A stretch of DNA of 12,805 bases from an uncultured Bacilli bacterium. GTDB taxonomy: Bacteria > Bacillota_I > Bacilli_A > RF39 > UBA660. The stretch lies in contig CALVXT010000016.1 in NCBI GenBank assembly GCA_944371545.1, positions 1-12,805 of the forward strand, in the 5' to 3' direction. A model generated the notes under the pieces. The model was not told the origin of the DNA and did not search any database. It saw only the letters and a program-made list of their open reading frames with translations. The translations under genes and the position numbers were made by a program. Shown here piece by piece: positions 1-5,783 of the stretch. Every line of letters begins with the position of its first letter. Position 1 is the first letter of the stretch.

Positions 1-32
1 GAAAAATTTCCTTATGTAAAATCAAAAGAAAA

Positions 33-74
33 GAGACTGTCAAATAATTAATTGGTTAATTATTCAACAGCCCC
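33..74 (-). terminator. Intrinsic terminator of spoVIF
   Basis: Read on the minus strand, GGGGCTGT (67-74) pairs with ACAGTCTC (33-40) using two G.U pairs. A perfect 9-bp inner stem (43-51 with 56-64) closes a TTGG/CCAA loop, separated from the outer stem by a small CA/CA internal loop. A T-rich tract (17-32) follows. The hairpin lies directly after the spoVIF stop. On the plus strand the outer stem would have A.C mismatches, so the minus direction is the likely one. Confidence 0.85.
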
Positions 75-78
75 TTTT

Positions 79-321
79 TTAAAACATTTTATCGACTCCC
101 TTAGGAACTTTATCTTGAATAATAGTCTCTACAATCTTATCTTCTCTCTCTTTACTTACCTTTTTTCCAGTCATTTCACTTAACGTAGTAATAATTTCTC
201 TTAAAGTTTTTTCATCTTTCATATTTCCATTTTGTAACTTTGCAGCTAAATCTAAAATGGTGCTCTTACTGACTTTTGTTTTTTTCTCTACTTTTTTAAA
301 AAAATTATCTCCAAATTCCAT
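79..321 (-). CDS. spoVIF: Stage VI sporulation protein F (SpoVIF/YjcC family)
   Basis: This 80-residue protein is charged and mostly helical, with no signal peptide or membrane segment. Its pattern matches the SpoVIF family as I recall it: an N-terminal FF..VEKKTKVSK segment, then LAAKLQNGNMKDEKTLR near residues 25-42, then VSKEREDKIVE and a short basic tail ending in VPKG. In Bacillus subtilis SpoVIF (YjcC) is a late mother-cell protein needed for normal spore coat assembly and resistance. The length is close to the family norm of about 80-90 residues. The start is supported by AGGAGGT at 327-333, six bases before the ATG. It lies 32 bases downstream of a small HTH gene on the same strand and may be co-transcribed with it or use its own promoter. 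The family call is from memory of the sequence pattern, without an alignment. Confidence 0.8.
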   Translation of the reverse strand: MEFGDNFFKKVEKKTKVSKSTILDLAAKLQNGNMKDEKTLREIITTLSEMTGKKVSKEREDKIVETIIQDKVPKGVDKMF

Positions 322-338
322 AGAATACCTCCTAAAGG

Positions 339-347
339 TATTTTATG
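339..347 (-). promoter_or_regulatory. Sigma-K-like -10 element upstream of spoVIF
   Basis: The minus strand reads CATAAAATA, a full match to the sigma-K -10 pattern CATAnnnTA. It sits five bases upstream of the spoVIF ribosome binding site. The -35 region is weak: only an AC dinucleotide lies at roughly the right distance. The implied transcription start falls at the edge of the Shine-Dalgarno sequence, an argument for caution in an AT-rich region. Confidence 0.35.
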
Positions 348-353
348 CAATTT

Positions 354-569
354 TTACTTTAAAGAGTCATCATAAAAAATATCATCAGGTTTTAATTGAA
401 AAATTGCTGCAATTTTTTTGGCAACATCATAATAAAGCCTTCGATTATTATGTTCAAGCTGCCAATAATAAGACTTACATACGCCTAACATATCTGCCAT
501 TTGCTGATATGTATAGCCATTTTCAATTCGTAGTCTTTCTAACTTATAATTTTTTGATTTATTTTCCAT
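354..569 (-). CDS. Small XRE-family helix-turn-helix regulator
   Basis: This 71-residue protein consists of a single Cro/CI-type DNA-binding domain. The first helix carries KLERLRIENGYTYQQMA, followed by the turn and recognition helix around DMLGVCKSYYWQLEHNNRRL, and the helices VAKKIAAIFQL and KPDDIFY that close the fold. The open frame extends 17 codons further upstream, but the ATG at 567-569 is preferred: GGAGG at 573-577 lies just before it, and the upstream promoter (592-620) would put the longer start inside the -10. It is divergent from a second HTH gene and precedes spoVIF. The target is unknown. A role as an autorepressor acting on the shared intergenic region is inference from the layout. 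Confidence 0.85.
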   Translation of the reverse strand: MENKSKNYKLERLRIENGYTYQQMADMLGVCKSYYWQLEHNNRRLYYDVAKKIAAIFQLKPDDIFYDDSLK

Positions 570-591
570 ACTTCCTCCATTGGATTTTCTT

Positions 592-620
592 ATCATATAA
601 TAAATCACCAAAAAAGTCAA
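592..620 (-). promoter_or_regulatory. Sigma-A promoter of the minus-strand HTH gene
   Basis: The minus strand reads TTGACT (615-620), a 17-base spacer, then TATGAT (592-597). This is a near-consensus housekeeping promoter about 22 bases upstream of the chosen ATG, leaving room for the GGAGG. spoVIF may be read from it as the second gene. Confidence 0.75.
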
Positions 621-628
621 TTTTGTAT

Positions 629-652
629 AGTGATTACTAGGTGGACATCACT
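629..652. promoter_or_regulatory. Dyad between divergent HTH genes, possible operator
   Basis: AGTGAT (629-634) and ATCACT (647-652) form an inverted repeat with a 12-base spacer. Inside it, TAGT-GATT-ACTA (628-639) is a smaller dyad. The site lies just upstream of the -35 of the minus-strand HTH gene and upstream of the plus-strand HTH gene, where an autorepressor operator would be expected. No experimental link is implied. Confidence 0.35.
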
Positions 653-695
653 TGCTATGACCAATAGACTAATGATATAGATGGAGGTAGTAATT

Positions 696-962
696 ATGCA
701 AGATATTAAAAAGACTATTGGTAATAATTTAAGATATATTCGTTTTAAACAAGGTTTATCTCAAGAAAAATTTTATGAACAATTCAATCTCAATCCAAAA
801 TATTTAGCCAGTATCGAACGTGGAGAAATTAATATTGGAGTTGAATTTCTAGCTAATTTAGCTCTAGCATTAGATGTGCCTCTTACCGAGCTTATATTAG
901 AAGATACTAAGAAAAAAATCACAAAAAAGAGAGTAGATCAAAAAAGAAATCTGATCAAATAA
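696..962 (+). CDS. XRE-family helix-turn-helix regulator
   Basis: This 88-residue protein has an HTH_3-type domain over about residues 6-66: IGNNLRYIRFKQGLSQEKF, then LNPKYLASIERGE, the classic second and third helices of Cro/CI repressors, then LANLALALDVPLTEL. A lysine/arginine-rich tail of about 20 residues follows. The ATG at 696 is preceded by GGAGG at 683-687 with an eight-base gap. An in-frame ATG at 681 overlaps that ribosome binding site and is rejected. The regulated genes are unknown. No convincing -10/-35 of its own is placed well: TTGCTA-18-TATAGA (652-681) would start transcription inside the ribosome binding site. Confidence 0.87.
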   Translation: MQDIKKTIGNNLRYIRFKQGLSQEKFYEQFNLNPKYLASIERGEINIGVEFLANLALALDVPLTELILEDTKKKITKKRVDQKRNLIK

Positions 963-974
963 GATTTCTTTTTT
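940..974. terminator. Symmetric bidirectional terminator between HTH gene and der
   Basis: A perfect 13-bp stem (940-952 with 962-974) closes a nine-base loop. The A-tract on one side and T-tract on the other make it a terminator in both directions. The stop codon of the plus-strand HTH gene (960-962) sits at the loop/stem junction, and the der stop (973-975) sits at the end of the stem, so both genes share one hairpin. Confidence 0.85.
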
Positions 975-2280
975 AATCTTCATTCCGATTTTTAAATTTA
1001 AACAAAATCGGAGTACCTTCAAAATCAAAACTTTCTCGAATCTTATTTTCTAAATATCTTTCATAACTAAAATGAACTAAACCTTTGTCATTAACATAAA
1101 AAACAAACTTGGGTGGATGTACACCTTCTTGATTTACAAAATAAATTTTTAATCTTTTTCCTTTATAAGATGGTGGCTGGTGTATTTCCACTGCATCTTT
1201 GATTATATTATTTAAAAGAGAAGTTTTTATTTCTCTACCATGGTTTTCATAAGCTTTAATAATTAAAGGCATCAATAAATGTACTCTTTTTTTAGTCAAA
1301 GCTGACAAAAACACAAAAGGCGCATAGGTAGCAAATTGAAATTCATTTTTTAAAAGATTTTGCCATTTTTTTAATTCCATATCTGAATTTTCAATGATAT
1401 CCCATTTGTTAACACATAAAACTAAAGCCTTACCAGAATTAATAGCAATTCCAGCTATATGTTTATCGTGTAAAGTGATTCCTTCTTTAGCGTCTATAAC
1501 TAACACACAAACATCACTTTCTTCAATTGCTTTTAAACTTCGAAGTAAACTATATTTTTCAACATTTTCATAGATTCTTCCACGTTTACGCATTCCTGCC
1601 GTATCAACCATTATATACTCTTTTCCATGATAAGTAAATTTCGTATCTGTTGCATCCCTTGTCGTACCAGCAATATCACTTACAATAGCTCTTTCTTCGT
1701 TTAAAATTGCATTAACTAAACTAGATTTTCCAACATTTGGTCTTCCAATCAAGCAAAAACGACATAAAGATGAAACAGAGTTAGTTGCATTTTCTGAAAT
1801 ATCTTTTGTAATATATTCAAAAAGCTCACGAATACCTATTTTATGAGAAGCAGATACTCCTAAAATATTTTCAAAACCAAGTTCATAAAAACGATAAATA
1901 TCTTCCATTCTTTTCGCATTATCCATTTTATTGACAACCACTAAAACATTTTTCTTAGCTTTTAACAACATATCGCGAATCATGTAATCACTTTGATTTA
2001 ATTCTGTTTTTCCATCAACCACAAATAACACTAAATCAGCTTCATCAATTGCGAAAGTTGCTTGCATAAAAATATCTTCGCGGAAATTATCATTTCCCTG
2101 CTCTAAACCACCCGTATCAATAACCGAAAATTTTTTATTTTGATATTCAGCAATTCCATATATTCGATCACGAGTAATACCTGGCATATCTAAAATAATA
2201 GAACGATCTTCCCCAATGAGTCGATTAAATAAACTAGATTTTCCTGTATTAGGTCTTCCAATCAAACAAACAGTTTTCAT
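973..2280 (-). CDS. der: Ribosome biogenesis GTPase Der (EngA)
   Basis: This 435-residue protein has two tandem GTPase domains, the hallmark of Der, which assists 50S ribosomal subunit assembly in the cytoplasm. Domain 1 shows GRPNTGKS (8-15), DTGG (55-58) and NKMD (117-120). Domain 2 shows GRPNVGKS (179-186), DTAG (226-229), NKWD (291-294) and SAL near 326. The C-terminal KH-like domain from about 350 contains the family segment around PPSYKGKRLKIYF. The length is typical, about 435 residues. A G-rich ribosome binding site (2287-2291) precedes the ATG. It has its own extended -10 promoter and ends in the shared hairpin, so it is probably monocistronic. The gene is usually essential. Confidence 0.98.
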   Translation of the reverse strand: MKTVCLIGRPNTGKSSLFNRLIGEDRSIILDMPGITRDRIYGIAEYQNKKFSVIDTGGLEQGNDNFREDIFMQATFAIDEADLVLFVVDGKTELNQSDYMIRDMLLKAKKNVLVVVNKMDNAKRMEDIYRFYELGFENILGVSASHKIGIRELFEYITKDISENATNSVSSLCRFCLIGRPNVGKSSLVNAILNEERAIVSDIAGTTRDATDTKFTYHGKEYIMVDTAGMRKRGRIYENVEKYSLLRSLKAIEESDVCVLVIDAKEGITLHDKHIAGIAINSGKALVLCVNKWDIIENSDMELKKWQNLLKNEFQFATYAPFVFLSALTKKRVHLLMPLIIKAYENHGREIKTSLLNNIIKDAVEIHQPPSYKGKRLKIYFVNQEGVHPPKFVFYVNDKGLVHFSYERYLENKIRESFDFEGTPILFKFKNRNED

Positions 2281-2310
2281 AAATAGCCCCCTTTCTTAGA
2301 AATAAAGATT

Positions 2311-2319
2311 ATTTTAGCA
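2311..2319 (-). promoter_or_regulatory. Extended -10 promoter of der
   Basis: The minus strand reads TGC-TAAAAT, an extended -10 (TGn plus a -10 hexamer), about 30 bases upstream of the der ATG. The upstream side is almost all T, so no clear -35 can be named. The T-rich stretch also follows the stop of the upstream pilin gene, but no stable hairpin is visible there. Confidence 0.5.
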
Positions 2320-2344
2320 AAAAAAAGAAAAAAAGTAAAACAAA

Positions 2345-2848
2345 TTAACAAGCATTAGAAGGTCGCACCGTACAATCATTGCTTTCAGATTCTCCAGAAC
2401 CACAAATTCTTATACAATTATCTTCAGATTGACTTTCACCATTTTTACAAATTCGAATACCAGAACATTCATTAATAATAGTAGAATCTACAAAAAATGC
2501 TTGAGCTCGTTTATTTTTTATATAAAGTCCAATTGTATTTTGATCCATCGATTCATTAGTAACAGGATTAATAATATAATTTCCTTTCTCGTCATTTTCT
2601 CGTTGAGTAATTCCTTGCTCAACTAAATAATCAACAGTCACCTCATAATAACATGAACTACTCAAACGACTTGAATGTTCTTCACCCCATCGTTCAGCAT
2701 CAGTAAGCAAAATATCTACTTTCTCACACAATAAATTTTGTTTAACACTATTCGATATTGAAATAGCACTTGGTACAGCAATAGTTGCTAAAAGAGCTAA
2801 AATTACAATGACAGCCAGCAATTCAATTAAAGTAAAACCTTTTCTCAT
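2345..2848 (-). CDS. Orphan type IV pilin-like protein, Cys-rich tail
   Basis: This 167-residue protein has a prepilin N-terminus: MRKG followed by FTLIEL, cleavage expected after Gly4, the conserved Glu at mature position 5, and a hydrophobic helix to about residue 29. Type IV pilins and competence pseudopilins share this layout and assemble into surface or transformation pili. The rest is not a family I recognise. It carries eight cysteines (41, 66, 128, 134, 145, 149, 159, 167). Residues 131-145 and 146-159 are an imperfect tandem repeat of the form IRIC..GES.S.(D)NDC. The ATG at 2848 is preferred over an in-frame GTG at 2857, because that GTG lies within the AGGTGA ribosome binding site. 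No other pilus genes (ATPase, PilC-like, prepilin peptidase) are in the window, so the partner machinery must be elsewhere. Confidence 0.85.
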   Translation of the reverse strand: MRKGFTLIELLAVIVILALLATIAVPSAISISNSVKQNLLCEKVDILLTDAERWGEEHSSRLSSSCYYEVTVDYLVEQGITQRENDEKGNYIINPVTNESMDQNTIGLYIKNKRAQAFFVDSTIINECSGIRICKNGESQSEDNCIRICGSGESESNDCTVRPSNAC

Positions 2849-2865
2849 ATTTTTCACCTATTTTA

Positions 2866-2874
2866 AGTATATCA
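2866..2874 (-). promoter_or_regulatory. Extended -10 promoter of the pilin-like gene
   Basis: The minus strand reads TGA-TATACT, an extended -10 about 18 bases upstream of the chosen ATG. The -35 position falls in a T-rich tract that is also the U-tract of the preceding khpA terminator, so no -35 can be named. Confidence 0.5.
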
Positions 2875-2889
2875 CGAAATAAAAAAAAA

Positions 2890-2907
2890 GAAACGAAGAA
2901 TCGTTCC
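2890..2907 (-). terminator. Intrinsic terminator of rpsP-khpA
   Basis: On the minus strand GGAACGA (2901-2907) pairs with TCGTTTC (2890-2896), seven base pairs with one G.U, closing a four-base TTCT loop. A run of T follows (2880-2889 on the complement). The first stem base is also the last base of the khpA stop codon. Confidence 0.85.
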
Positions 2908-3149
2908 TAAAAAGCATCAATATTTACTTTTATTTGTCCTAGATTATGAAGATACGCATAAGCGTTTAATAAAGTTCTTATAGCTTTGGCATTTCTTCCG
3001 TCCTTGCCAATAACACTTCCCATTGAAGAAGTTGGAATCATGATATCAATAAGTAATCCTTCTTCACTTTCGTATTGACTAACCTTTATTAAATCAGCTT
3101 CTTTACAAATACTTTTCACTAAAACTTCAGCATATTCCGTTATATTCAT
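2907..3149 (-). CDS. khpA: KH-domain RNA-binding protein KhpA (YlqC family)
   Basis: This 80-residue protein is a single KH domain. The signature is GSVIGKDGRNAKAIRTL with the GxxG loop at residues 48-51 (G-K-D-G), and the N-terminal helix and strands match the small KhpA/YlqC family. In Gram-positive bacteria KhpA acts with KhpB as an RNA chaperone linked to cell division and cell-wall synthesis. The ATG is two bases after the rpsP stop, with AGGA inside the rpsP tail as its binding site, so the two genes are translationally close and co-transcribed. The rpsP-khpA order is widely conserved in Firmicutes, often with rimM and trmD downstream. Those are absent here: a terminator follows directly. 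Confidence 0.95.
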   Translation of the reverse strand: MNITEYAEVLVKSICKEADLIKVSQYESEEGLLIDIMIPTSSMGSVIGKDGRNAKAIRTLLNAYAYLHNLGQIKVNIDAF

Positions 3150-3151
3150 AA

Positions 3152-3427
3152 TTATTTTCCTGCTTTTTTACTATCAGCATACTTTTTCATAATGCCTTGT
3201 TTACTTAAAATGCTACGAACTGTATCAGTAGGAATTGCTCCATTATTAAGCCATTTTAAAACTTTTTCTTCTGAAACAGTTACTTTATCAGCTCCTTTAA
3301 TAGGATCATAAGTACCAACAACTTCTAAGAAACGACCATCTCTTGGGCTTCTTGAATCAGCAGCTACAATCCGATAAAAAGGTTTTGCCTTAGCACCCAT
3401 TCTTTTTAATCTTAATTTAACAGCCAT
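3152..3427 (-). CDS. rpsP: 30S ribosomal protein S16
   Basis: This 91-residue protein is ribosomal protein S16, an assembly protein of the small subunit. The family N-terminus MAVKLRLKRMGAKAKPFYRI and the following VAADSRSPRDGRFLEVVGTYDP motif are clear, and the length is typical. AAGGAGG (3436-3442 on the complement) precedes the ATG. It is the first gene of a two-gene operon with khpA under a strong promoter at 3459-3487. Confidence 0.98.
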   Translation of the reverse strand: MAVKLRLKRMGAKAKPFYRIVAADSRSPRDGRFLEVVGTYDPIKGADKVTVSEEKVLKWLNNGAIPTDTVRSILSKQGIMKKYADSKKAGK

Positions 3428-3458
3428 CTAAAAAACCTCCTTCATTTAAACTAAATAC

Positions 3459-3487
3459 ATTCTACCAACATCTAAAGAAACTGTCAA
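3459..3487 (-). promoter_or_regulatory. Sigma-A promoter of rpsP-khpA
   Basis: The minus strand reads TTGACA (3482-3487), exactly 17 bases, then TAGAAT (3459-3464). The -35 is perfect and the -10 has one mismatch, as expected for a ribosomal protein gene. Transcription would start near 3452, giving a leader of about 25 bases. The -35 lies in the arm of the palindrome at 3481-3504. Confidence 0.88.
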
Positions 3488-3504
3488 CATTTTTTTGTTG
3501 ACAG
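3481..3504. repeat. 9-bp palindrome covering the rpsP -35
   Basis: CTGTCAACA (3481-3489) and TGTTGACAG (3496-3504) are perfect inverted repeats around six T. The minus-strand arm contains the TTGACA of the rpsP promoter. The hairpin follows the cotE terminator and could be a second backup terminator, since on the minus strand TTTCTTT follows it, or an operator. Confidence 0.8.
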
Positions 3505-3523
3505 AACATTTTTTTGTAAAAAA

Positions 3524-3542
3524 AAGACGAACAATTCGTCTT
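3524..3542 (-). terminator. Intrinsic terminator of cotE
   Basis: On the minus strand AAGACGAA (3535-3542) pairs perfectly with TTCGTCTT (3524-3531) around a three-base loop, followed by a run of T. The stem includes most of the cotE stop codon (3541-3543). Confidence 0.88.
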
Positions 3543-4062
3543 AAGATAAATATTTATCCGTAACTTCGTCTATAGTATCCATTTCAGATTCATCAACAAT
3601 CTCTTCATAATCATCAAAAGAATCTTCTATAGGAACTTTAATTTTTGTATCTCCAACAATTTCAACTCCTAATTCTTTTTCAATGTCTAATACAATATTT
3701 CCATCTGAAACAGCTACATTCGTAACCGTTGGTTGTTTTAAACTTCGAACAATAATTTCTGAAGTATTTGTTAAGGTCGCCTCGTCTTTTAAAGGTACAT
3801 TTAAAATTTCATTATATCCAAATTTTTTTGAATTCACTTTAGTTTTTGTATCATTATCATATGCATACCAAACATTTACATCAAAAGAACCAGTCACGCC
3901 TACCTTTCCAGATTGATTTGTACCAGAAAAATTATGATTAATAACCCAACAACCTAATACAGTATCTACACTCTCGTCTGGAGTAAAAGAAAAATGCATA
4001 CTATTCGTCTTTTTAGCTTTACCAATCACAGCTTTAGTAACAATTTCTTTAAAATTAGCCAT
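3541..4062 (-). CDS. cotE: Spore coat morphogenetic protein CotE
   Basis: This 173-residue protein matches the CotE family. FKEIVTKAVIGKAKK is followed by VLGCWVINHNF, GSFDVNVWYAYDNDTKTKV, the segment EIIVRSLKQPTV, and EVVGDTKIKV-like VEIVGDTKIKV, all in the same order as Bacillus subtilis CotE (about 180 residues). The C-terminal 30 residues are rich in Asp and Glu, also as in CotE. CotE forms a layer around the forespore on which the outer coat is assembled in the mother cell. GAGGTGA (4069-4075) precedes the ATG. It is monocistronic between its own terminator and a sigma-E-like promoter. It is divergent from the HIT gene. With spoVIF about 3 kb away it marks a sporulating lineage of Bacilli. 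Identification is from remembered family sequence. Confidence 0.9.
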   Translation of the reverse strand: MANFKEIVTKAVIGKAKKTNSMHFSFTPDESVDTVLGCWVINHNFSGTNQSGKVGVTGSFDVNVWYAYDNDTKTKVNSKKFGYNEILNVPLKDEATLTNTSEIIVRSLKQPTVTNVAVSDGNIVLDIEKELGVEIVGDTKIKVPIEDSFDDYEEIVDESEMDTIDEVTDKYLS

Positions 4063-4081
4063 TTACTTTCACCTCTATAGT

Positions 4082-4111
4082 AATCTATGCAAAACACCCA
4101 AAAAATGATAC
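4082..4111 (-). promoter_or_regulatory. Sigma-E/sigma-K-like promoter of cotE
   Basis: The minus strand reads GTATCATT (4104-4111), a 14-base spacer, then CATAGATT (4082-4089). The -10 has one mismatch to the sigma-E pattern CATACAnT, the spacer is the usual length, and the -35 matches five of eight positions. CATAGATTA also fits the sigma-K -10 CATAnnnTA. In Bacillus subtilis cotE is transcribed by sigma-E and sigma-K, which agrees. The -10 is close to the ribosome binding site. Confidence 0.5.
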
Positions 4112-4114
4112 AAT
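4106..4114 (+). promoter_or_regulatory. Extended -10 promoter of the HIT gene
   Basis: TGA-TACAAT is an extended -10, placing transcription start near 4121 and leaving a leader of about 17 bases with AAAGGA before the ATG at 4138. The -35 is weak. The element overlaps the presumed cotE -35 on the other strand. Confidence 0.65.
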
Positions 4115-4137
4115 AAAAAAAGAAAGGAATGAAAAAA

Positions 4138-4506
4138 ATGGATTGTATTTTTTGCAAAATTATAAACAAAGAAATTCCGAGCAATATTTTATATGAAGAT
4201 GAAGATTTTTTAGCATTTTTAGATTTAGACCAAACACACCTTGGACATACTTTAATTATTCCAAAAAAACATATTGAAGATTATACAAAACTTCAAGCTT
4301 CAGAACTAAAAAAAATGTTTGAAATTGCCAATACACTAAGTTTAAAAATTATGAACAAGTTACATTCTAAAGGAATCAGTTTAAATTTCAATTATGGTTC
4401 TTTACAAGAAATAAAACATGTCCACCTTCATATTTGCCCTGAAAAAGAAAATAAAGATAAAAAAACATTAGAAGAAATCTACAGTATTTTAAAAGACGAT
4501 AACTAA
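4138..4506 (+). CDS. HIT-family nucleotide hydrolase
   Basis: This 122-residue protein has the histidine-triad signature HVHLHIC (94-100), with His98 as the likely nucleophile. It also has the zinc-type CxxC pair Cys3/Cys6 in the family N-terminus DCIFCKIINKEIPS. Family members hydrolyse nucleoside phosphoramidates, AMP-linked lysine or dinucleoside polyphosphates; the substrate here cannot be told. The ATG at 4138 is chosen because AAAGGA lies about nine bases before it, while the in-frame ATG at 4129 directly abuts that site. The usual glycine-serine segment before the triad is replaced by GSLQEIK, and the C-terminus is short. It is convergent with the M16 gene and overlaps it by four bases. 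Confidence 0.93.
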   Translation: MDCIFCKIINKEIPSNILYEDEDFLAFLDLDQTHLGHTLIIPKKHIEDYTKLQASELKKMFEIANTLSLKIMNKLHSKGISLNFNYGSLQEIKHVHLHICPEKENKDKKTLEEIYSILKDDN

Positions 4507-4515
4507 TCGCCTTTT
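4491..4515. terminator. Shared terminator between HIT and M16 genes
   Basis: AAAAGACGAT (4491-4500) pairs with ATCGCCTTTT (4506-4515) with one mismatch on the plus strand (a G.U on the minus strand), around a five-base loop. T runs follow on the plus strand (to 4518) and four on the minus. Both stop codons lie in the loop or at the stem edge. Confidence 0.65.
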
Positions 4516-5783
4516 TTTAATGGATTAACTACAAATGTATTCATTTTATCCATTGGAATTTTTTGAACTACATCTAAAATATCTTTAATAGTAATACCTT
4601 CTAAAATTTCCTTTTCATTTGTCAAAATCTTTCCATACTTAACAATCATATAAGCAAAAATATCATTTACATATTCAGGATCTTCATAACCCAAAACCAA
4701 ATTAGCTATTTCAGATTTAATCTTTCTAAAAATATCATTTTCATATACATCCAAATTTTTTAATTTTTCTTTTAAAATTGGCAAAACTTCCAAAGGATAT
4801 TTTGTTTTAGCCCAAACTTTTAAAACAAAATATTTTCTTTCCCATTCTACACTTGTATTTAAGGTCAATACTAATTTTTTTTCAATCATTTCTTCCCGGA
4901 ATAAAGATGTAGAACCAAAGTTAGAAATTAAAACAAGCTGCAAAATACTTAAAAGCGTGACAATATTTTTTTTAGGCAAAGAACTTATCGGAACTTTCAC
5001 AGAAACGTAAACTTTAGGAAGTTCAACATTTGCCTGTATTTCTTTATGTTCACATACAATTTTTTTAGGCTCAACATATTTAGGAAAACATGGCTTTTTC
5101 CAAACAGGAAATTTTTTCTTTTTTTGGTTTTCTTTAACGAAATGAATAACTTCTAACGGATTAACGTTTCCTGTAACTACTAAAAAACTATTTAAAGGAT
5201 GATAAAAAGTATCATAAAAAAGTTTTAAATCTTGTAAAGAAATACGTTCAATATCTGAAGTAGTACCTACTCCACATACTCGGTTAGGATAATGAAAAAA
5301 TAAACAAGAATTAATACCATAATACGCAAGTCTATCACCATTATCTTCCTGCATTCTTGCTTCTTCCAAAATGGGACCACGTTCTGTTTCAATACAATCT
5401 AAAACAAAATTCTTAGTTTGAATTGAATCTAACAAAAGCTCTAAATTTCCTAAAATATTAGTAGTTCCAACAAATTCATAAGCTGTTTTATCCGCATAAG
5501 TCGCAGCATTACTATAACTATTTAATTGGTTAAAATTCCCAAGCAAAGAAGAACCATCATCATTTTTACACATAATATGCTCTAGAAAATGAGCTGTACC
5601 ACTAGGAACAGAATACTTTTTTTTATTTACAGTAAATTCCGTGTTTTCTGCTCCGCCAAGAAAAACTAAAGATCCCTTAAATGTATTAACTTTTTCATTT
5701 ACCCAAACATAAATTTTTAAACCATTATCGCATTGATCGTAATAAACTTTTTCTCCTACTCCTTTTAAAACAATTTCTCGCAT
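4503..5783 (-). CDS. M16 zinc peptidase, active-type (YmfH-like)
   Basis: This 426-residue protein belongs to the M16 (pitrilysin/insulinase, processing-peptidase) family. The inverted zinc motif HFLEH lies at residues 65-69, with GTAHFLEH context, and ERGPILEE supplies Glu134 and the third ligand Glu141, so it should be catalytic. One N-terminal and one C-terminal M16 half are present, the usual size for this class. The ATG at 5781-5783 overlaps the TGA of the upstream gene by one base (TGATG), with a GGTGAGG ribosome binding site; an in-frame TTG one codon earlier is less likely. It forms a pair with the preceding inactive M16 gene, like ymfF-ymfH in Bacillus. Such pairs probably act as a heterodimer on peptides; the substrate is unknown. 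No signal peptide is visible, so it acts in the cytoplasm. Confidence 0.9.
   Translation of the reverse strand: MREIVLKGVGEKVYYDQCDNGLKIYVWVNEKVNTFKGSLVFLGGAENTEFTVNKKKYSVPSGTAHFLEHIMCKNDDGSSLLGNFNQLNSYSNAATYADKTAYEFVGTTNILGNLELLLDSIQTKNFVLDCIETERGPILEEARMQEDNGDRLAYYGINSCLFFHYPNRVCGVGTTSDIERISLQDLKLFYDTFYHPLNSFLVVTGNVNPLEVIHFVKENQKKKKFPVWKKPCFPKYVEPKKIVCEHKEIQANVELPKVYVSVKVPISSLPKKNIVTLLSILQLVLISNFGSTSLFREEMIEKKLVLTLNTSVEWERKYFVLKVWAKTKYPLEVLPILKEKLKNLDVYENDIFRKIKSEIANLVLGYEDPEYVNDIFAYMIVKYGKILTNEKEILEGITIKDILDVVQKIPMDKMNTFVVNPLKKGD

Noticed and set aside
257..640. Plus-strand open frame of 127 codons
   Set aside because: It lies opposite spoVIF and the HTH gene, has no ribosome binding site, and its composition is that of an antisense AT-rich shadow.
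2429..2626. Plus-strand open frame of 65 codons
   Set aside because: It is antisense to the pilin-like gene with low-complexity I/N/S/F content and no ribosome binding site.
3683..3916. Plus-strand open frame of 77 codons
   Set aside because: It is antisense to the well-supported cotE and has no start signal.
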